Assembly (NCBI GenBank): GCA_947478935.1
Contig: CANJXV010000196.1
Coordinates: 1 to 5,302, forward strand
From: Comamonadaceae bacterium
GTDB lineage: Bacteria > Pseudomonadota > Gammaproteobacteria > Burkholderiales > Burkholderiaceae_C
Length of the DNA stretch: 5,302 bases
Direction: 5' to 3'
Positions 1 through 5,302 of the stretch are shown piece by piece (the first letter of the stretch is position 1; each line of letters begins with the position of its first letter). The notes under the pieces are model-generated. The model made no database searches. It saw only the letters and a program-made list of their open reading frames with translations, and was not told where the DNA came from. The position numbers and the translations under genes were made by a program.

Positions 1-95
1 ATAATGCTGTCAAGTTTGTCTTTGGCGAAGGCCATAGGGCCGGCGCACAACAAAGCGGAACCAACAGCCAGTACCGCGAGGGATTTCATCTTCAT
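1..95 (-). CDS. N-terminus of an exported solute-binding protein, probably amino-acid ABC transporter family 3 (partial)
   Basis: The gene starts at 95 and runs out of the window at position 1, so only 31 codons are visible. They encode a classical Sec signal peptide: a short basic start (MKMK), a hydrophobic core (LAVLAVGSALLCAG) and an A-F-A cleavage site at residues 22-24. The mature protein would begin KDKLDSI, and the next codon starts AT (Met or Ile). An N-terminus of the form LDSI(M)..G.L is typical of family-3 periplasmic binding proteins for polar amino acids. That class is an inference from seven mature residues; a TRAP or other binding protein is not excluded. A good Shine-Dalgarno (GAGG, 103-106) lies 7 nt before the chosen ATG; a second in-frame ATG follows at codon 3. 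The gene is 81 nt downstream of the lyase-family gene, on the same strand, and may supply substrate to that pathway. Confidence 0.75.
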   Translation of the reverse strand, partial: MKMKSLAVLAVGSALLCAGPMAFAKDKLDSI

Positions 96-147
96 ATCAG
101 CACCTCAATAATTGTGAAATAAATAGAACAATGGGGACTTGCACATA

Positions 148-168
148 TGCCGCCTTCAAAGGGCGGCA
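148..168 (-). terminator. GC-rich hairpin between the lyase-family gene and the binding-protein gene
   Basis: The arms TGCCGCC (148-154) and GGCGGCA (162-168) are perfectly complementary over 7 bp around a 7-nt loop. The hairpin begins about 8 nt after the stop codon of the upstream gene. In the transcribed direction it is followed by TATGTGCAAG, with no run of U, so it is not a textbook intrinsic terminator. It may instead be a partial terminator or a 3'-end stabiliser separating expression of the two genes. Confidence 0.4.
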
Positions 169-176
169 CGGGATGC

Positions 177-1091
177 TCAGGGGACGGACTGGTATTGGGC
201 CGGGCGCGTGGCCAAGGCGGTCTTTACGATAGTCTCGACAAATTCGCGTTCGGCGCCGATCAGGGGCAGGCGTGGGCGACGCATGTGCTCGGATCCCATG
301 CCTGCCACGACGTCAATTAATTTCAGGTTTTGCACCAGCTTGTTGGATACGTCCAGGTGCAGCATGGGCGTCATCCATTGGTAGAGCTTGAGCGCCTCGG
401 CAAAACGGCCGGCCACCATCAAGTCATACAAAGCCACCGTCTCGCGCGGGAAAGTGCAGCCCACCCCAGCCAACAAACCATCAGCGCCCAGGGCCAGGCC
501 TTCGTAGGCCAGGTCGTCCACGCCCAGGAACAACTGGTAACGCTCGCCTACCGTGTTGCGCAAATCGGTAATGCGGCGGATGTTGTCGCTGCTTTCTTTA
601 ATTGCGACCAGCCACTCGCAATCGGCCAGGGCCAGCATGTGCTCGGGTTTCAGGTCTACCCGATAGGCGACCGGGTTGTTGTAAATCATCATGGGCTTTT
701 GCGCCACGGCGGCCATGGTGCGCAGGTTTTGCATGGCCTCGCGCGCATCGGCTACGTAAATGACCGAAGGCATGACCATAAAGCCATCGACGCCGATTTT
801 GTTAGCGCCTTCTATATAGCGGATGGCTTCTCGCGTGCTGGTCTCAGAAATATTGGCCAGCACCGGCACGCGGCCCCGGCTCACGTCCAGCGCGTTTTTG
901 GCCACCATCAGTTTTTCTTCCAGCGTCAATGTGCTGGCTTCGCCCAGCGAACCGCAGGTCACCATGCCGTGGATGCCGTTGCGAATTTGAAAGTCCAGAT
1001 GCACCGCTGTGCTCTCCAGGTCCAGGCTCTCATCGGCGTGGAACTTGGTGGTGACAGCGGGAAATATGCCTTTCCAGCGGGGATTGTTCAT
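177..1091 (-). CDS. Dihydrodipicolinate-synthase-superfamily enzyme, probably delta1-pyrroline-4-hydroxy-2-carboxylate deaminase-like
   Basis: The 304-residue product has the length and motif order of the class I pyruvate-aldolase/DapA superfamily (TIM barrel, Schiff-base lysine, cytoplasmic). Visible landmarks are GIFPAVTT at 8-15, GSLGEAS at 47-53, the catalytic-type Tyr137 in YNNP, and the Schiff-base Lys165 in AIKESS. True DapA has two threonines in the GTTGE motif and an arginine five residues after the tyrosine. Here those positions are Ser48, Leu49 and Ala142, so lysine biosynthesis is unlikely. From family knowledge, the GIFPAVTT start, YNNP..YR, MLHLD (243-247), LVQNLKL (252-258) and RRPRLPL near 271-277 recall the deaminases that turn delta1-pyrroline-4-hydroxy-2-carboxylate into 2-oxoglutarate semialdehyde plus ammonia in D-hydroxyproline breakdown. 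A keto-deoxy sugar acid dehydratase or aldolase is the alternative. The ATG at 1091 is preceded by AAGGA (1101-1105) at 9 nt spacing and by its own promoter. Superfamily call is firm; the reaction is tentative. Confidence 0.85.
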   Translation of the reverse strand: MNNPRWKGIFPAVTTKFHADESLDLESTAVHLDFQIRNGIHGMVTCGSLGEASTLTLEEKLMVAKNALDVSRGRVPVLANISETSTREAIRYIEGANKIGVDGFMVMPSVIYVADAREAMQNLRTMAAVAQKPMMIYNNPVAYRVDLKPEHMLALADCEWLVAIKESSDNIRRITDLRNTVGERYQLFLGVDDLAYEGLALGADGLLAGVGCTFPRETVALYDLMVAGRFAEALKLYQWMTPMLHLDVSNKLVQNLKLIDVVAGMGSEHMRRPRLPLIGAEREFVETIVKTALATRPAQYQSVP

Positions 1092-1129
1092 GGCTTGGAG
1101 TCCTTCAAGATATGGCGGCTAGTCGGTCT

Positions 1130-1150
1130 AAATATGTTCTTAATATATTT
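1130..1150. promoter_or_regulatory. Candidate operator: 21-nt near-palindrome
   Basis: AAATAT (1130-1135) and ATATTT (1145-1150) form a perfect 6-bp inverted repeat centred on 1140. Two further inner pairs match, giving 8 of 10 symmetric positions. The site lies immediately downstream of the -10 hexamer, across the expected transcription start of the lyase-family gene, where a bound repressor would block initiation. The AT-rich composition stands out against the GC-rich surroundings. The cognate regulator is not in the window and its family cannot be named from the site. Confidence 0.45.
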
Positions 1151-1152
1151 GG

Positions 1153-1180
1153 AGTTTAGATGTGAAGCGGCAGGTGTCAA
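1153..1180 (-). promoter_or_regulatory. Sigma70-type promoter of the lyase-family gene
   Basis: On the minus strand a perfect -35 hexamer TTGACA (1175-1180) is followed after 16 nt by TAAACT (1153-1158), which matches four of six bases of the -10 consensus. Transcription would start near 1145 and give a leader of roughly 55 nt before the ATG at 1091. The promoter lies inside the gap after soxG, so the lyase-family gene (and perhaps the binding-protein gene) can be expressed independently of the sox operon. Confidence 0.6.
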
Positions 1181-1371
1181 GCGAGTTTTTACTAGGGTTT
1201 TCACGGGGAAGGGGTGCCCATGTCCTTGCTTGGATCGGTCACTCGCCCTACGCAAAGCCATTTTCAACAGCCTGCATCTGATACTGGGGCGCATCGACGC
1301 GTAGGCCAAACACACGGCATGAGCCGCAGAGGTTTTTAGTGGAGGCGACGTGCGGTGCGAGGCTTTGGCGT
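1181..1371. other. Intergenic region between soxG and the lyase-family promoter, no convincing gene
   Basis: This is the upstream part of the 280-nt gap (1092-1371); the promoter and operator occupy the remainder. No open frame here has a start, ribosome site and protein-like sequence together. Visible structure is limited to two near-identical octamers, GTTTTTAC (1185-1192) and GTTTTCAC (1197-1204), just upstream of the -35 box, and a widely spaced 7-bp inverted repeat CCTACGC (1247-1253) / GCGTAGG (1299-1305). No hairpin followed by a T-run is seen after soxG, so the end of the sox transcript is not evident and read-through into the next gene is possible. Confidence 0.5.
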
Positions 1372-1977
1372 CTAGCCAGCCTGCGTCACATCCACCCCAA
1401 ACTCCAGCGCCGCATCCGCCAGCAAATCAATCTGCCCGCGCGCATAAGTGGAGAAGTAGTAGGCATGAAAGTGCTGCGCATCCAGTCGGTGCAGCAGGCA
1501 GGGAATGTGGTGGTGGCCGGTGAGGGCGAAGCTGTTGGGAGCAAATGCGGCAGGCCTAAAGTCCAGCGCGTAGAGTTTGGACAGGGCCTCTATTGCTTTG
1601 TCACCATGCACGCTGACACGCACACGGGCGTGGCTCAGGTCCAGCACGGAGCCTATGTCGGCGCCAATATGCTGGCGCAGCAGGGCGACGCGGTCGCTGG
1701 GGGCCTGGTCGGCGTCCCCCACTAACAAAAACTCAAACGGGCCGCTGCGCATGAGCGTGCCCAGCGCGCAGGGCACCAGTTGGCCTGTGTGCAGTGGTAC
1801 TTCGCAGTCCAGTGCGCGGTGCAACGCGCTGCTGAGCGCGCCTATGCTGCTGGACCAGGTGCTGATTTGCGTCAGGTTAGATAGCTTTTGGACGCGTAAA
1901 TGCACTTGCAACTGGCCGCTGCGCGTGGGCTGGCTGCGGGTGGCGGGGGCTGCGGTGGTGGCGATGGAATCAGACAC
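1372..1977 (-). CDS. soxG: Sarcosine oxidase gamma subunit
   Basis: The 201-residue product is the small gamma subunit of heterotetrameric sarcosine oxidase, a cytoplasmic protein that packs against the complex and is distantly related to the folate-binding aminomethyltransferase fold. Its length is normal for the family. After a Ser/Thr/Ala-rich N-terminal tail of about 20 residues come the family landmarks: QLVPCALGTLMRSGPFEFLLVGD (64-88 region), VLDLSHARV (111-119, the VVDVSHRRV-like motif), a GDKAIEAL segment (125-132), ALDFRPAAFAP (137-147) and a C-terminal ADAALEFG (187-194). A GTG at 1977 is chosen as start because AAGGAG lies 9 nt upstream and the protein begins SDSI; the longer open frame upstream is only the soxA sequence in another frame. 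The first 8 nt overlap the end of soxA, which points to translational coupling. The position after soxB-D-A is the standard order. Identity rests on motifs plus context. Confidence 0.9.
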   Translation of the reverse strand: MSDSIATTAAPATRSQPTRSGQLQVHLRVQKLSNLTQISTWSSSIGALSSALHRALDCEVPLHTGQLVPCALGTLMRSGPFEFLLVGDADQAPSDRVALLRQHIGADIGSVLDLSHARVRVSVHGDKAIEALSKLYALDFRPAAFAPNSFALTGHHHIPCLLHRLDAQHFHAYYFSTYARGQIDLLADAALEFGVDVTQAG

Positions 1978-4900
1978 GGTAACGCACTCCTTGCGGGTCG
2001 ATAAAGCAGGGCTCGACCACGCGCAGCCTGTATTGGCGACCGGTGGCGGGCGATGCGGCCACCACTTCTTGGCCCACATGCGCGGTGCCGCCTTGCAGCA
2101 GGCCCAGGGCGATGGCCTTACCCACGGTTTTGCTAAAGGTGGTGGAGGTGACATGGCCGCGCCCGTGGCCGCGTATTGCGTCTTCGGAAAAAAACAAGAT
2201 AGAGCCATTGCTAGGCGGCTGCGCCGGATCCACCGCCTCCAGGCCAACGAGTGTGGGCCGGTCTGGTTTTTGCAAATGCGGACTGTGGCTAAGCGCTTTG
2301 CCCCAAAAGTCTTTAGTTTGGCTGGCCATACGACCTGCGCCCATATCGCCTAGCGTGGTGCGGCCATCCATCTCCGAGCCGACCACATGGCCTTTTTCGA
2401 TCCGCAGCGAGCCCAGCGCTTCCAGGCCATAGGGCCGCAGTTGCCAGGGCTTGCCCGCTTCCATAAGGTGTTTCCACACCGCTAGGCCGTGGTGCGTGGG
2501 AACAAAGATTTCGTACGCCAGCTCGCCCGAGAAAGTCAGGCGCAATATTCGCAGCGCCACGCCTTCTAAAGGGCCCTTACCTTGGGTGTCCAACAAGCCC
2601 ATGAAAGGCAGGGCTGCGTCGGCAAAGTCCAGGTGCGGGAAGGCCGCTTGCAGCACCTCGCGTGTGCGCGGCCCGGCAATACTCATGGCCGCCCATTGGT
2701 CGGTGACGGAAGCCACTGTGACGCGCAATTGGGGCCAGACGACTTGCAACAAAAACTCCAGATGACTCATCACCTTGGCCGCTTGCGCGGTGGTGGTGGT
2801 CATGAAAAACTGGGTTTCACTGATGCGCGTAGTGGTGCCGTCGTCCATGACGATGCCGTCCTCGCGCAACATAAATCCGTAGCGCGCTTTACCTACGGCC
2901 AGTTTGGAATAACCATTCACATACACCCTGTCCAAAAACTCGGCGGCATCCGGGCCTTGCACATCGATCTTGCCCAAGGTGGACGTGTCGGCGATGCCCA
3001 CGCTCTCGCGCACAAAGTCCATCTCGGCTTTGTAGGCCTCGGACAGCGTGGCGCCATGCGTGCGGTACCACAAGGGGCGCAGCCAGTAACCCGCTTCCAT
3101 CTTCACGCCGCCGTGGGCCAGATGCCAGTCGTGCATCGCGGTGAGGCGCTCGGGCTGGAAGTGGCTGCGCACATTGCGTCCGGCCAGTGCGCCCAGCGCC
3201 GCCGGGGTGTAGGGCGGGCGAAAGGTGGTGGTACCAGCCAAGGACACGTCCATACCGCGCGCGGTGGCCATGACGCCCATGCCGTTGAGGTTGGAGGTTT
3301 TACCCTGGTCCGTGCCCATGCCCAGCGTGGTGTAGCGCTTGAGATGCTCGACCGACACATAGCCTTCGCGATGCGCCAGCTCTATGTCGTCCACCGTCAC
3401 GTCATGCTGAAAATCGACAAACAATTTGCCGCCGGATTTGCCGGAGCGCAGCGGCCCGGCGGGCACAAAAGCCATGCCAAAGCCGTCTTGCAGCGTGGGC
3501 GCATCCCCGCTGCTATGCAGGCTGAGCACACCAACCGCTTGCGCGCCCGCAGTCCAGCCAGATGCAATAGCGCCGTCCCATGTTTGTTCGCCCACCATGC
3601 TGCCCGCACCAAATTGCGCGCGGTCAAAAGCGCCGGGTACAAAACAGGCAATGTCGCTGCGGTAGATCGGCTTGACGTTGCGGTGCGAGCTCAGGTGCAC
3701 CGTCGGCGTCCAGCCGCCGGACATGGCGACCAGGTCCACCTCGTGGTGCGCGGCGCCACCCATGACGCGGCCCGTATTGCTGTCAAAGCCTTCGATGCGT
3801 ACCGTGTTGGCGCGCTGAAAGCCGCTTACTTGCGTGATGGCGCTGCCGTGGTGGACGGTAATGCCCACGCTATTGGCTGCAGTCAACAAGGCCGGGGCCG
3901 TGGTGGGCCGCAGATCGACCAACTGGACCTGCGCGCCAGACTGCGCCAGAGAAATGGCATCGGCGTAGGCCGCGTCGTTGTTCACGCAAAACAGTGCGCG
4001 CCGGCCCGGTGTCACCGCGTAGCGGTTGACATAGGCGCCTACTGCACTGCTCAGCATCACGCCCGGCTTGTCGTTGCCGCCAAATACCAAAGGCCGCTCG
4101 ATAGCGCCGCAGGCCATGACGATGGCGTTGGCGCGCACCGTGCGCATGCGTTGGCGCGGCACGCCAAACTCGGGGTCCGCTAAGCCAGGCGCGCTGCGCT
4201 CGATCACGCCTACCGTGTTGCCGTCGTACATGCCAAAAGCGGTGCTGCGCGTGAACATGCGCACACGGCCTGTGGCTTTGATTTCTTGCAGCATATGCGT
4301 CAGCCACTGCGCTTGCGCGCTGGCAGACGCGCAGTTGAGCAGGGCACCGCCGAGTTCAAAGTCTTGCTCTACCAGCATCACATCGGCACCGGCGCGCGCC
4401 GCTTGCAGCGCGGCGGCCAGACCGGCAGGGCCCGAGCCGATGACCAGCACATCGGCATAGTCGTTGTGGTAGTCGTAGCGATGGACGTCAAAGTCCGCCA
4501 CCGACGCGCCCAGGCCCGCGGCTTTGCGGATGAAGTGCTCGTAAAACATCCAGGCCTTGCGCGTCGGGCCCATAAAGGTTTTGTAATAAAACCCAGCCAC
4601 AAACACCGGCGAGAGCAGGGAGTTAATGGCCATGAAGTCCAGGCTGACCGAGGGCCAGGCGTTTTGCGTGCGGGCGCGCAGACCTTGCTCCAGTTCGGCG
4701 GTGGTGGCGGCGATATTGGGCTCGCGCGTGCCGCCGTCGCCCAAGGTGAACAAGGCATTGGGCTCTTCTACGCCAGAACCCAAAATGCCGCGTGGCCGGT
4801 GGTACTTAAAAGACCGGCCCACCAAATGCACGTTGTGCGCCAGCAGGGTGGAGGCTAGGGTGTCACCCGCAAAGCCTTGGTAGGGCGAACCGTCTAAGGT

Positions 4901-4984
4901 GAAGGTGATGGGTTTATTACGGTCAATGCGGCCACCGCTGGCGATACGCTGCTTGCCGCCTTGGGCTGTTTTCAGCGCGTTCAT
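1970..4984 (-). CDS. soxA: Sarcosine oxidase alpha subunit
   Basis: The 1004-residue product is the large subunit of heterotetrameric sarcosine oxidase, which with O2 and tetrahydrofolate converts sarcosine to glycine, 5,10-methylene-tetrahydrofolate and H2O2. Domains run in the family order. Residues about 25-110 form a ferredoxin-like region with SFKYHRPRG (58-66) and no cysteine, so no iron-sulfur cluster there. Residues 178-208 are a Rossmann dinucleotide site (GSGPAG at 183-188, acidic Glu206), expected to bind NAD+. A second nucleotide-domain segment spans about 285-345. TDQGKTSNLNG (558-568) is a signature of this subunit. From about 610 to the end is the GcvT-like aminomethyltransferase domain, with GIADTSTLGKIDVQGP (663-678) and MDDGT (713-717), where folate takes up the one-carbon unit. 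The start at 4984 overlaps the soxD stop (ATGA) and has AAAGGA 7 nt upstream; the same frame stays open further upstream but only through soxD. The frame is intact. Confidence 0.97.
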   Translation of the reverse strand: MNALKTAQGGKQRIASGGRIDRNKPITFTLDGSPYQGFAGDTLASTLLAHNVHLVGRSFKYHRPRGILGSGVEEPNALFTLGDGGTREPNIAATTAELEQGLRARTQNAWPSVSLDFMAINSLLSPVFVAGFYYKTFMGPTRKAWMFYEHFIRKAAGLGASVADFDVHRYDYHNDYADVLVIGSGPAGLAAALQAARAGADVMLVEQDFELGGALLNCASASAQAQWLTHMLQEIKATGRVRMFTRSTAFGMYDGNTVGVIERSAPGLADPEFGVPRQRMRTVRANAIVMACGAIERPLVFGGNDKPGVMLSSAVGAYVNRYAVTPGRRALFCVNNDAAYADAISLAQSGAQVQLVDLRPTTAPALLTAANSVGITVHHGSAITQVSGFQRANTVRIEGFDSNTGRVMGGAAHHEVDLVAMSGGWTPTVHLSSHRNVKPIYRSDIACFVPGAFDRAQFGAGSMVGEQTWDGAIASGWTAGAQAVGVLSLHSSGDAPTLQDGFGMAFVPAGPLRSGKSGGKLFVDFQHDVTVDDIELAHREGYVSVEHLKRYTTLGMGTDQGKTSNLNGMGVMATARGMDVSLAGTTTFRPPYTPAALGALAGRNVRSHFQPERLTAMHDWHLAHGGVKMEAGYWLRPLWYRTHGATLSEAYKAEMDFVRESVGIADTSTLGKIDVQGPDAAEFLDRVYVNGYSKLAVGKARYGFMLREDGIVMDDGTTTRISETQFFMTTTTAQAAKVMSHLEFLLQVVWPQLRVTVASVTDQWAAMSIAGPRTREVLQAAFPHLDFADAALPFMGLLDTQGKGPLEGVALRILRLTFSGELAYEIFVPTHHGLAVWKHLMEAGKPWQLRPYGLEALGSLRIEKGHVVGSEMDGRTTLGDMGAGRMASQTKDFWGKALSHSPHLQKPDRPTLVGLEAVDPAQPPSNGSILFFSEDAIRGHGRGHVTSTTFSKTVGKAIALGLLQGGTAHVGQEVVAASPATGRQYRLRVVEPCFIDPQGVRYRV
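1987..1992 (-). promoter_or_regulatory. Ribosome binding site of soxG
   Basis: AAGGAG lies inside the last codons of soxA, 9 nt before the GTG at 1977. It is the reason for placing the soxG start at this GTG and not at the ATG codons further up the open frame, which fall deep inside soxA and would add non-homologous sequence. Confidence 0.75.
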
Positions 4985-5250
4985 GCCAGCGTCCTTTGCG
5001 CGGCGGGTACAACCGATTCGATGTCGTGCGTCACCGTATGGCGCTTGACCACCAACCAGCGGCGGCAGCCCAAGGTGTGCTGCCAAAACTCGCTGTGGAT
5101 GCCGCGCGGGTTGGGGCGGGTATAGACCGTATTGACCCAAGCATCATGGTGTTCCACGCCGAGGTCGGGGTAGGCTTGGGTGGCGTCACCGAAGTAGCTG
5201 AACTCTTCGTGGTCGCGGGTGCCGCAGTAGGGGCAGGCGATGCGTAGCAT
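4981..5250 (-). CDS. soxD: Sarcosine oxidase delta subunit (zinc-binding)
   Basis: The 89-residue product is the smallest subunit of heterotetrameric sarcosine oxidase, a structural zinc protein that bridges the other chains. The zinc site is complete: Cys6 and Cys9 in CPYCGTRD (6-13), with His58 and Cys62 in HTLGCRRW (58-65). These match the two-Cys, His, Cys ligand pattern known for the family. EEFSYFGDA (15-23) and a central NPRGIHSEFWQH (47-58) are also typical, and the length is normal. The ATG at 5250 gives the canonical MLRI.CP.CG start. It has a modest AAAGGG (5261-5266) 10 nt upstream, weaker than the sites of soxA and soxG. The gene follows soxB by 16 nt and its stop overlaps the soxA start by 4 nt, so it belongs to the same operon and is probably translationally coupled to soxA. 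Confidence 0.97.
   Translation of the reverse strand: MLRIACPYCGTRDHEEFSYFGDATQAYPDLGVEHHDAWVNTVYTRPNPRGIHSEFWQHTLGCRRWLVVKRHTVTHDIESVVPAAQRTLA
4992..4997 (-). promoter_or_regulatory. Ribosome binding site of soxA
   Basis: AAAGGA sits inside the 3' end of soxD, 7 nt before the ATG at 4984. It settles the soxA start at the ATGA overlap in preference to an in-frame ATG at 5140, which would add 52 residues read from the wrong frame of soxD. Confidence 0.75.
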
Positions 5251-5266
5251 GGTGTGTCTGCCCTTT

Positions 5267-5302
5267 CTATTGCAAATGGTTGTAAGGGCCGGTGCCCGCT
5301 TC
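5267..5302 (-). CDS. soxB: C-terminal tail of sarcosine oxidase beta subunit (partial)
   Basis: Eleven codons and a TAG stop (5267-5269) are open to the window edge in one frame and read EAGTGPYNHLQ. Known SoxB proteins end with a short tail of the form IDE.G followed by a few residues, and the EAG here fits that. The stop lies 16 nt before soxD, exactly where soxB belongs in the soxBDAG order. The FAD site and the histidine that holds covalent FMN are outside the window, so the call rests on gene order and the tail only. Confidence 0.65.
   Translation of the reverse strand, partial: EAGTGPYNHLQ

Noticed and set aside
330..1304. Open frame of 324 codons on the plus strand
   Set aside because: Most of it is antisense to the well-supported lyase-family gene and its composition is shadow-like; only the last 21 codons gave pause and are reported separately.
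1247..1305. Inverted repeat CCTACGC / GCGTAGG with a 45-nt loop, considered as soxG terminator
   Set aside because: The arms are only 7 bp, the loop is long and no T-run follows; chance occurrence is likely.
1088..1315. 75-codon minus-strand open frame in the gap after soxG
   Set aside because: It spans the promoter and operator, has no good ribosome site, and its Arg/Lys-rich product shows no recognisable features.
1978..2247. N-terminal extension of the soxG frame to an ATG at 2247
   Set aside because: The added 90 residues (Pro/Trp/Arg-rich) are soxA read in another frame; a GTG with a good ribosome site gives the normal SoxG length.
2582..4183. Open frame of 533 codons on the plus strand
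   Set aside because: It lies wholly antisense to soxA, is rich in His, Arg and Ala with no domain-like order, and is a by-product of the GC-biased codon use of soxA.
4462..4482. Repetitive GTAGTCG/GTTGTGG tract
   Set aside because: It encodes the Tyr/Asp/His-rich stretch just before the Rossmann motif of SoxA in frame and is explained by coding.
4985..5140. N-terminal extension of the soxA frame to an ATG at 5140
   Set aside because: The extra 52 residues overlap soxD in another frame and do not resemble SoxA N-termini; the ATGA junction with AAAGGA is the expected start.

Overview
The window reads as a catabolic gene cluster from a Gram-negative, moderately GC-rich proteobacterium. A betaproteobacterium of the Burkholderiales/Comamonadaceae type is the best guess from protein character and codon use, but no phylogenetic marker is present. 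All genes lie on the minus strand, so transcription runs from the high-numbered end to the low-numbered end. No RNA gene, insertion sequence, CRISPR array, integrase or attachment site is visible.

From right to left (the direction of transcription), the window holds the last codons of soxB (5267-5302), soxD (4981-5250), soxA (1970-4984) and soxG (1372-1977). These are the subunits of heterotetrameric sarcosine oxidase. They are packed as an operon: 16 nt lie between soxB and soxD, soxD and soxA overlap by 4 nt (ATGA), and soxA and soxG overlap by 8 nt with a GTG start. The complex oxidatively demethylates sarcosine or a related N-methyl amino acid and captures the released one-carbon unit on tetrahydrofolate.

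A 280-nt gap (1092-1371) follows. It carries a recognisable sigma70-like promoter (TTGACA, 16 nt, TAAACT) and a 21-nt near-palindrome at the expected start of transcription. This promoter drives a second unit. Its first gene (177-1091) is a dihydrodipicolinate-synthase-superfamily enzyme that lacks the arginine of true DapA and looks most like the delta1-pyrroline-4-hydroxy-2-carboxylate deaminases of hydroxyproline breakdown. After a GC-rich hairpin (148-168) comes the start of an exported protein (1-95). It has a clear signal peptide, and the mature N-terminus looks like a family-3 amino-acid ABC transporter binding protein.

Taken together the cluster could couple periplasmic capture of an amino-acid-like compound, N-demethylation by Sox, and deamination of a cyclic imino-acid intermediate. 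The pairing of a complete sarcosine oxidase locus with a hydroxyproline-type deaminase is the most interesting point. It raises the possibility that the natural substrate is an N-methylated proline derivative rather than, or as well as, sarcosine. That is inference from gene context. The genes that would settle it (epimerase, semialdehyde dehydrogenase, Rieske betaine demethylase, transporter permeases) are not in the window.
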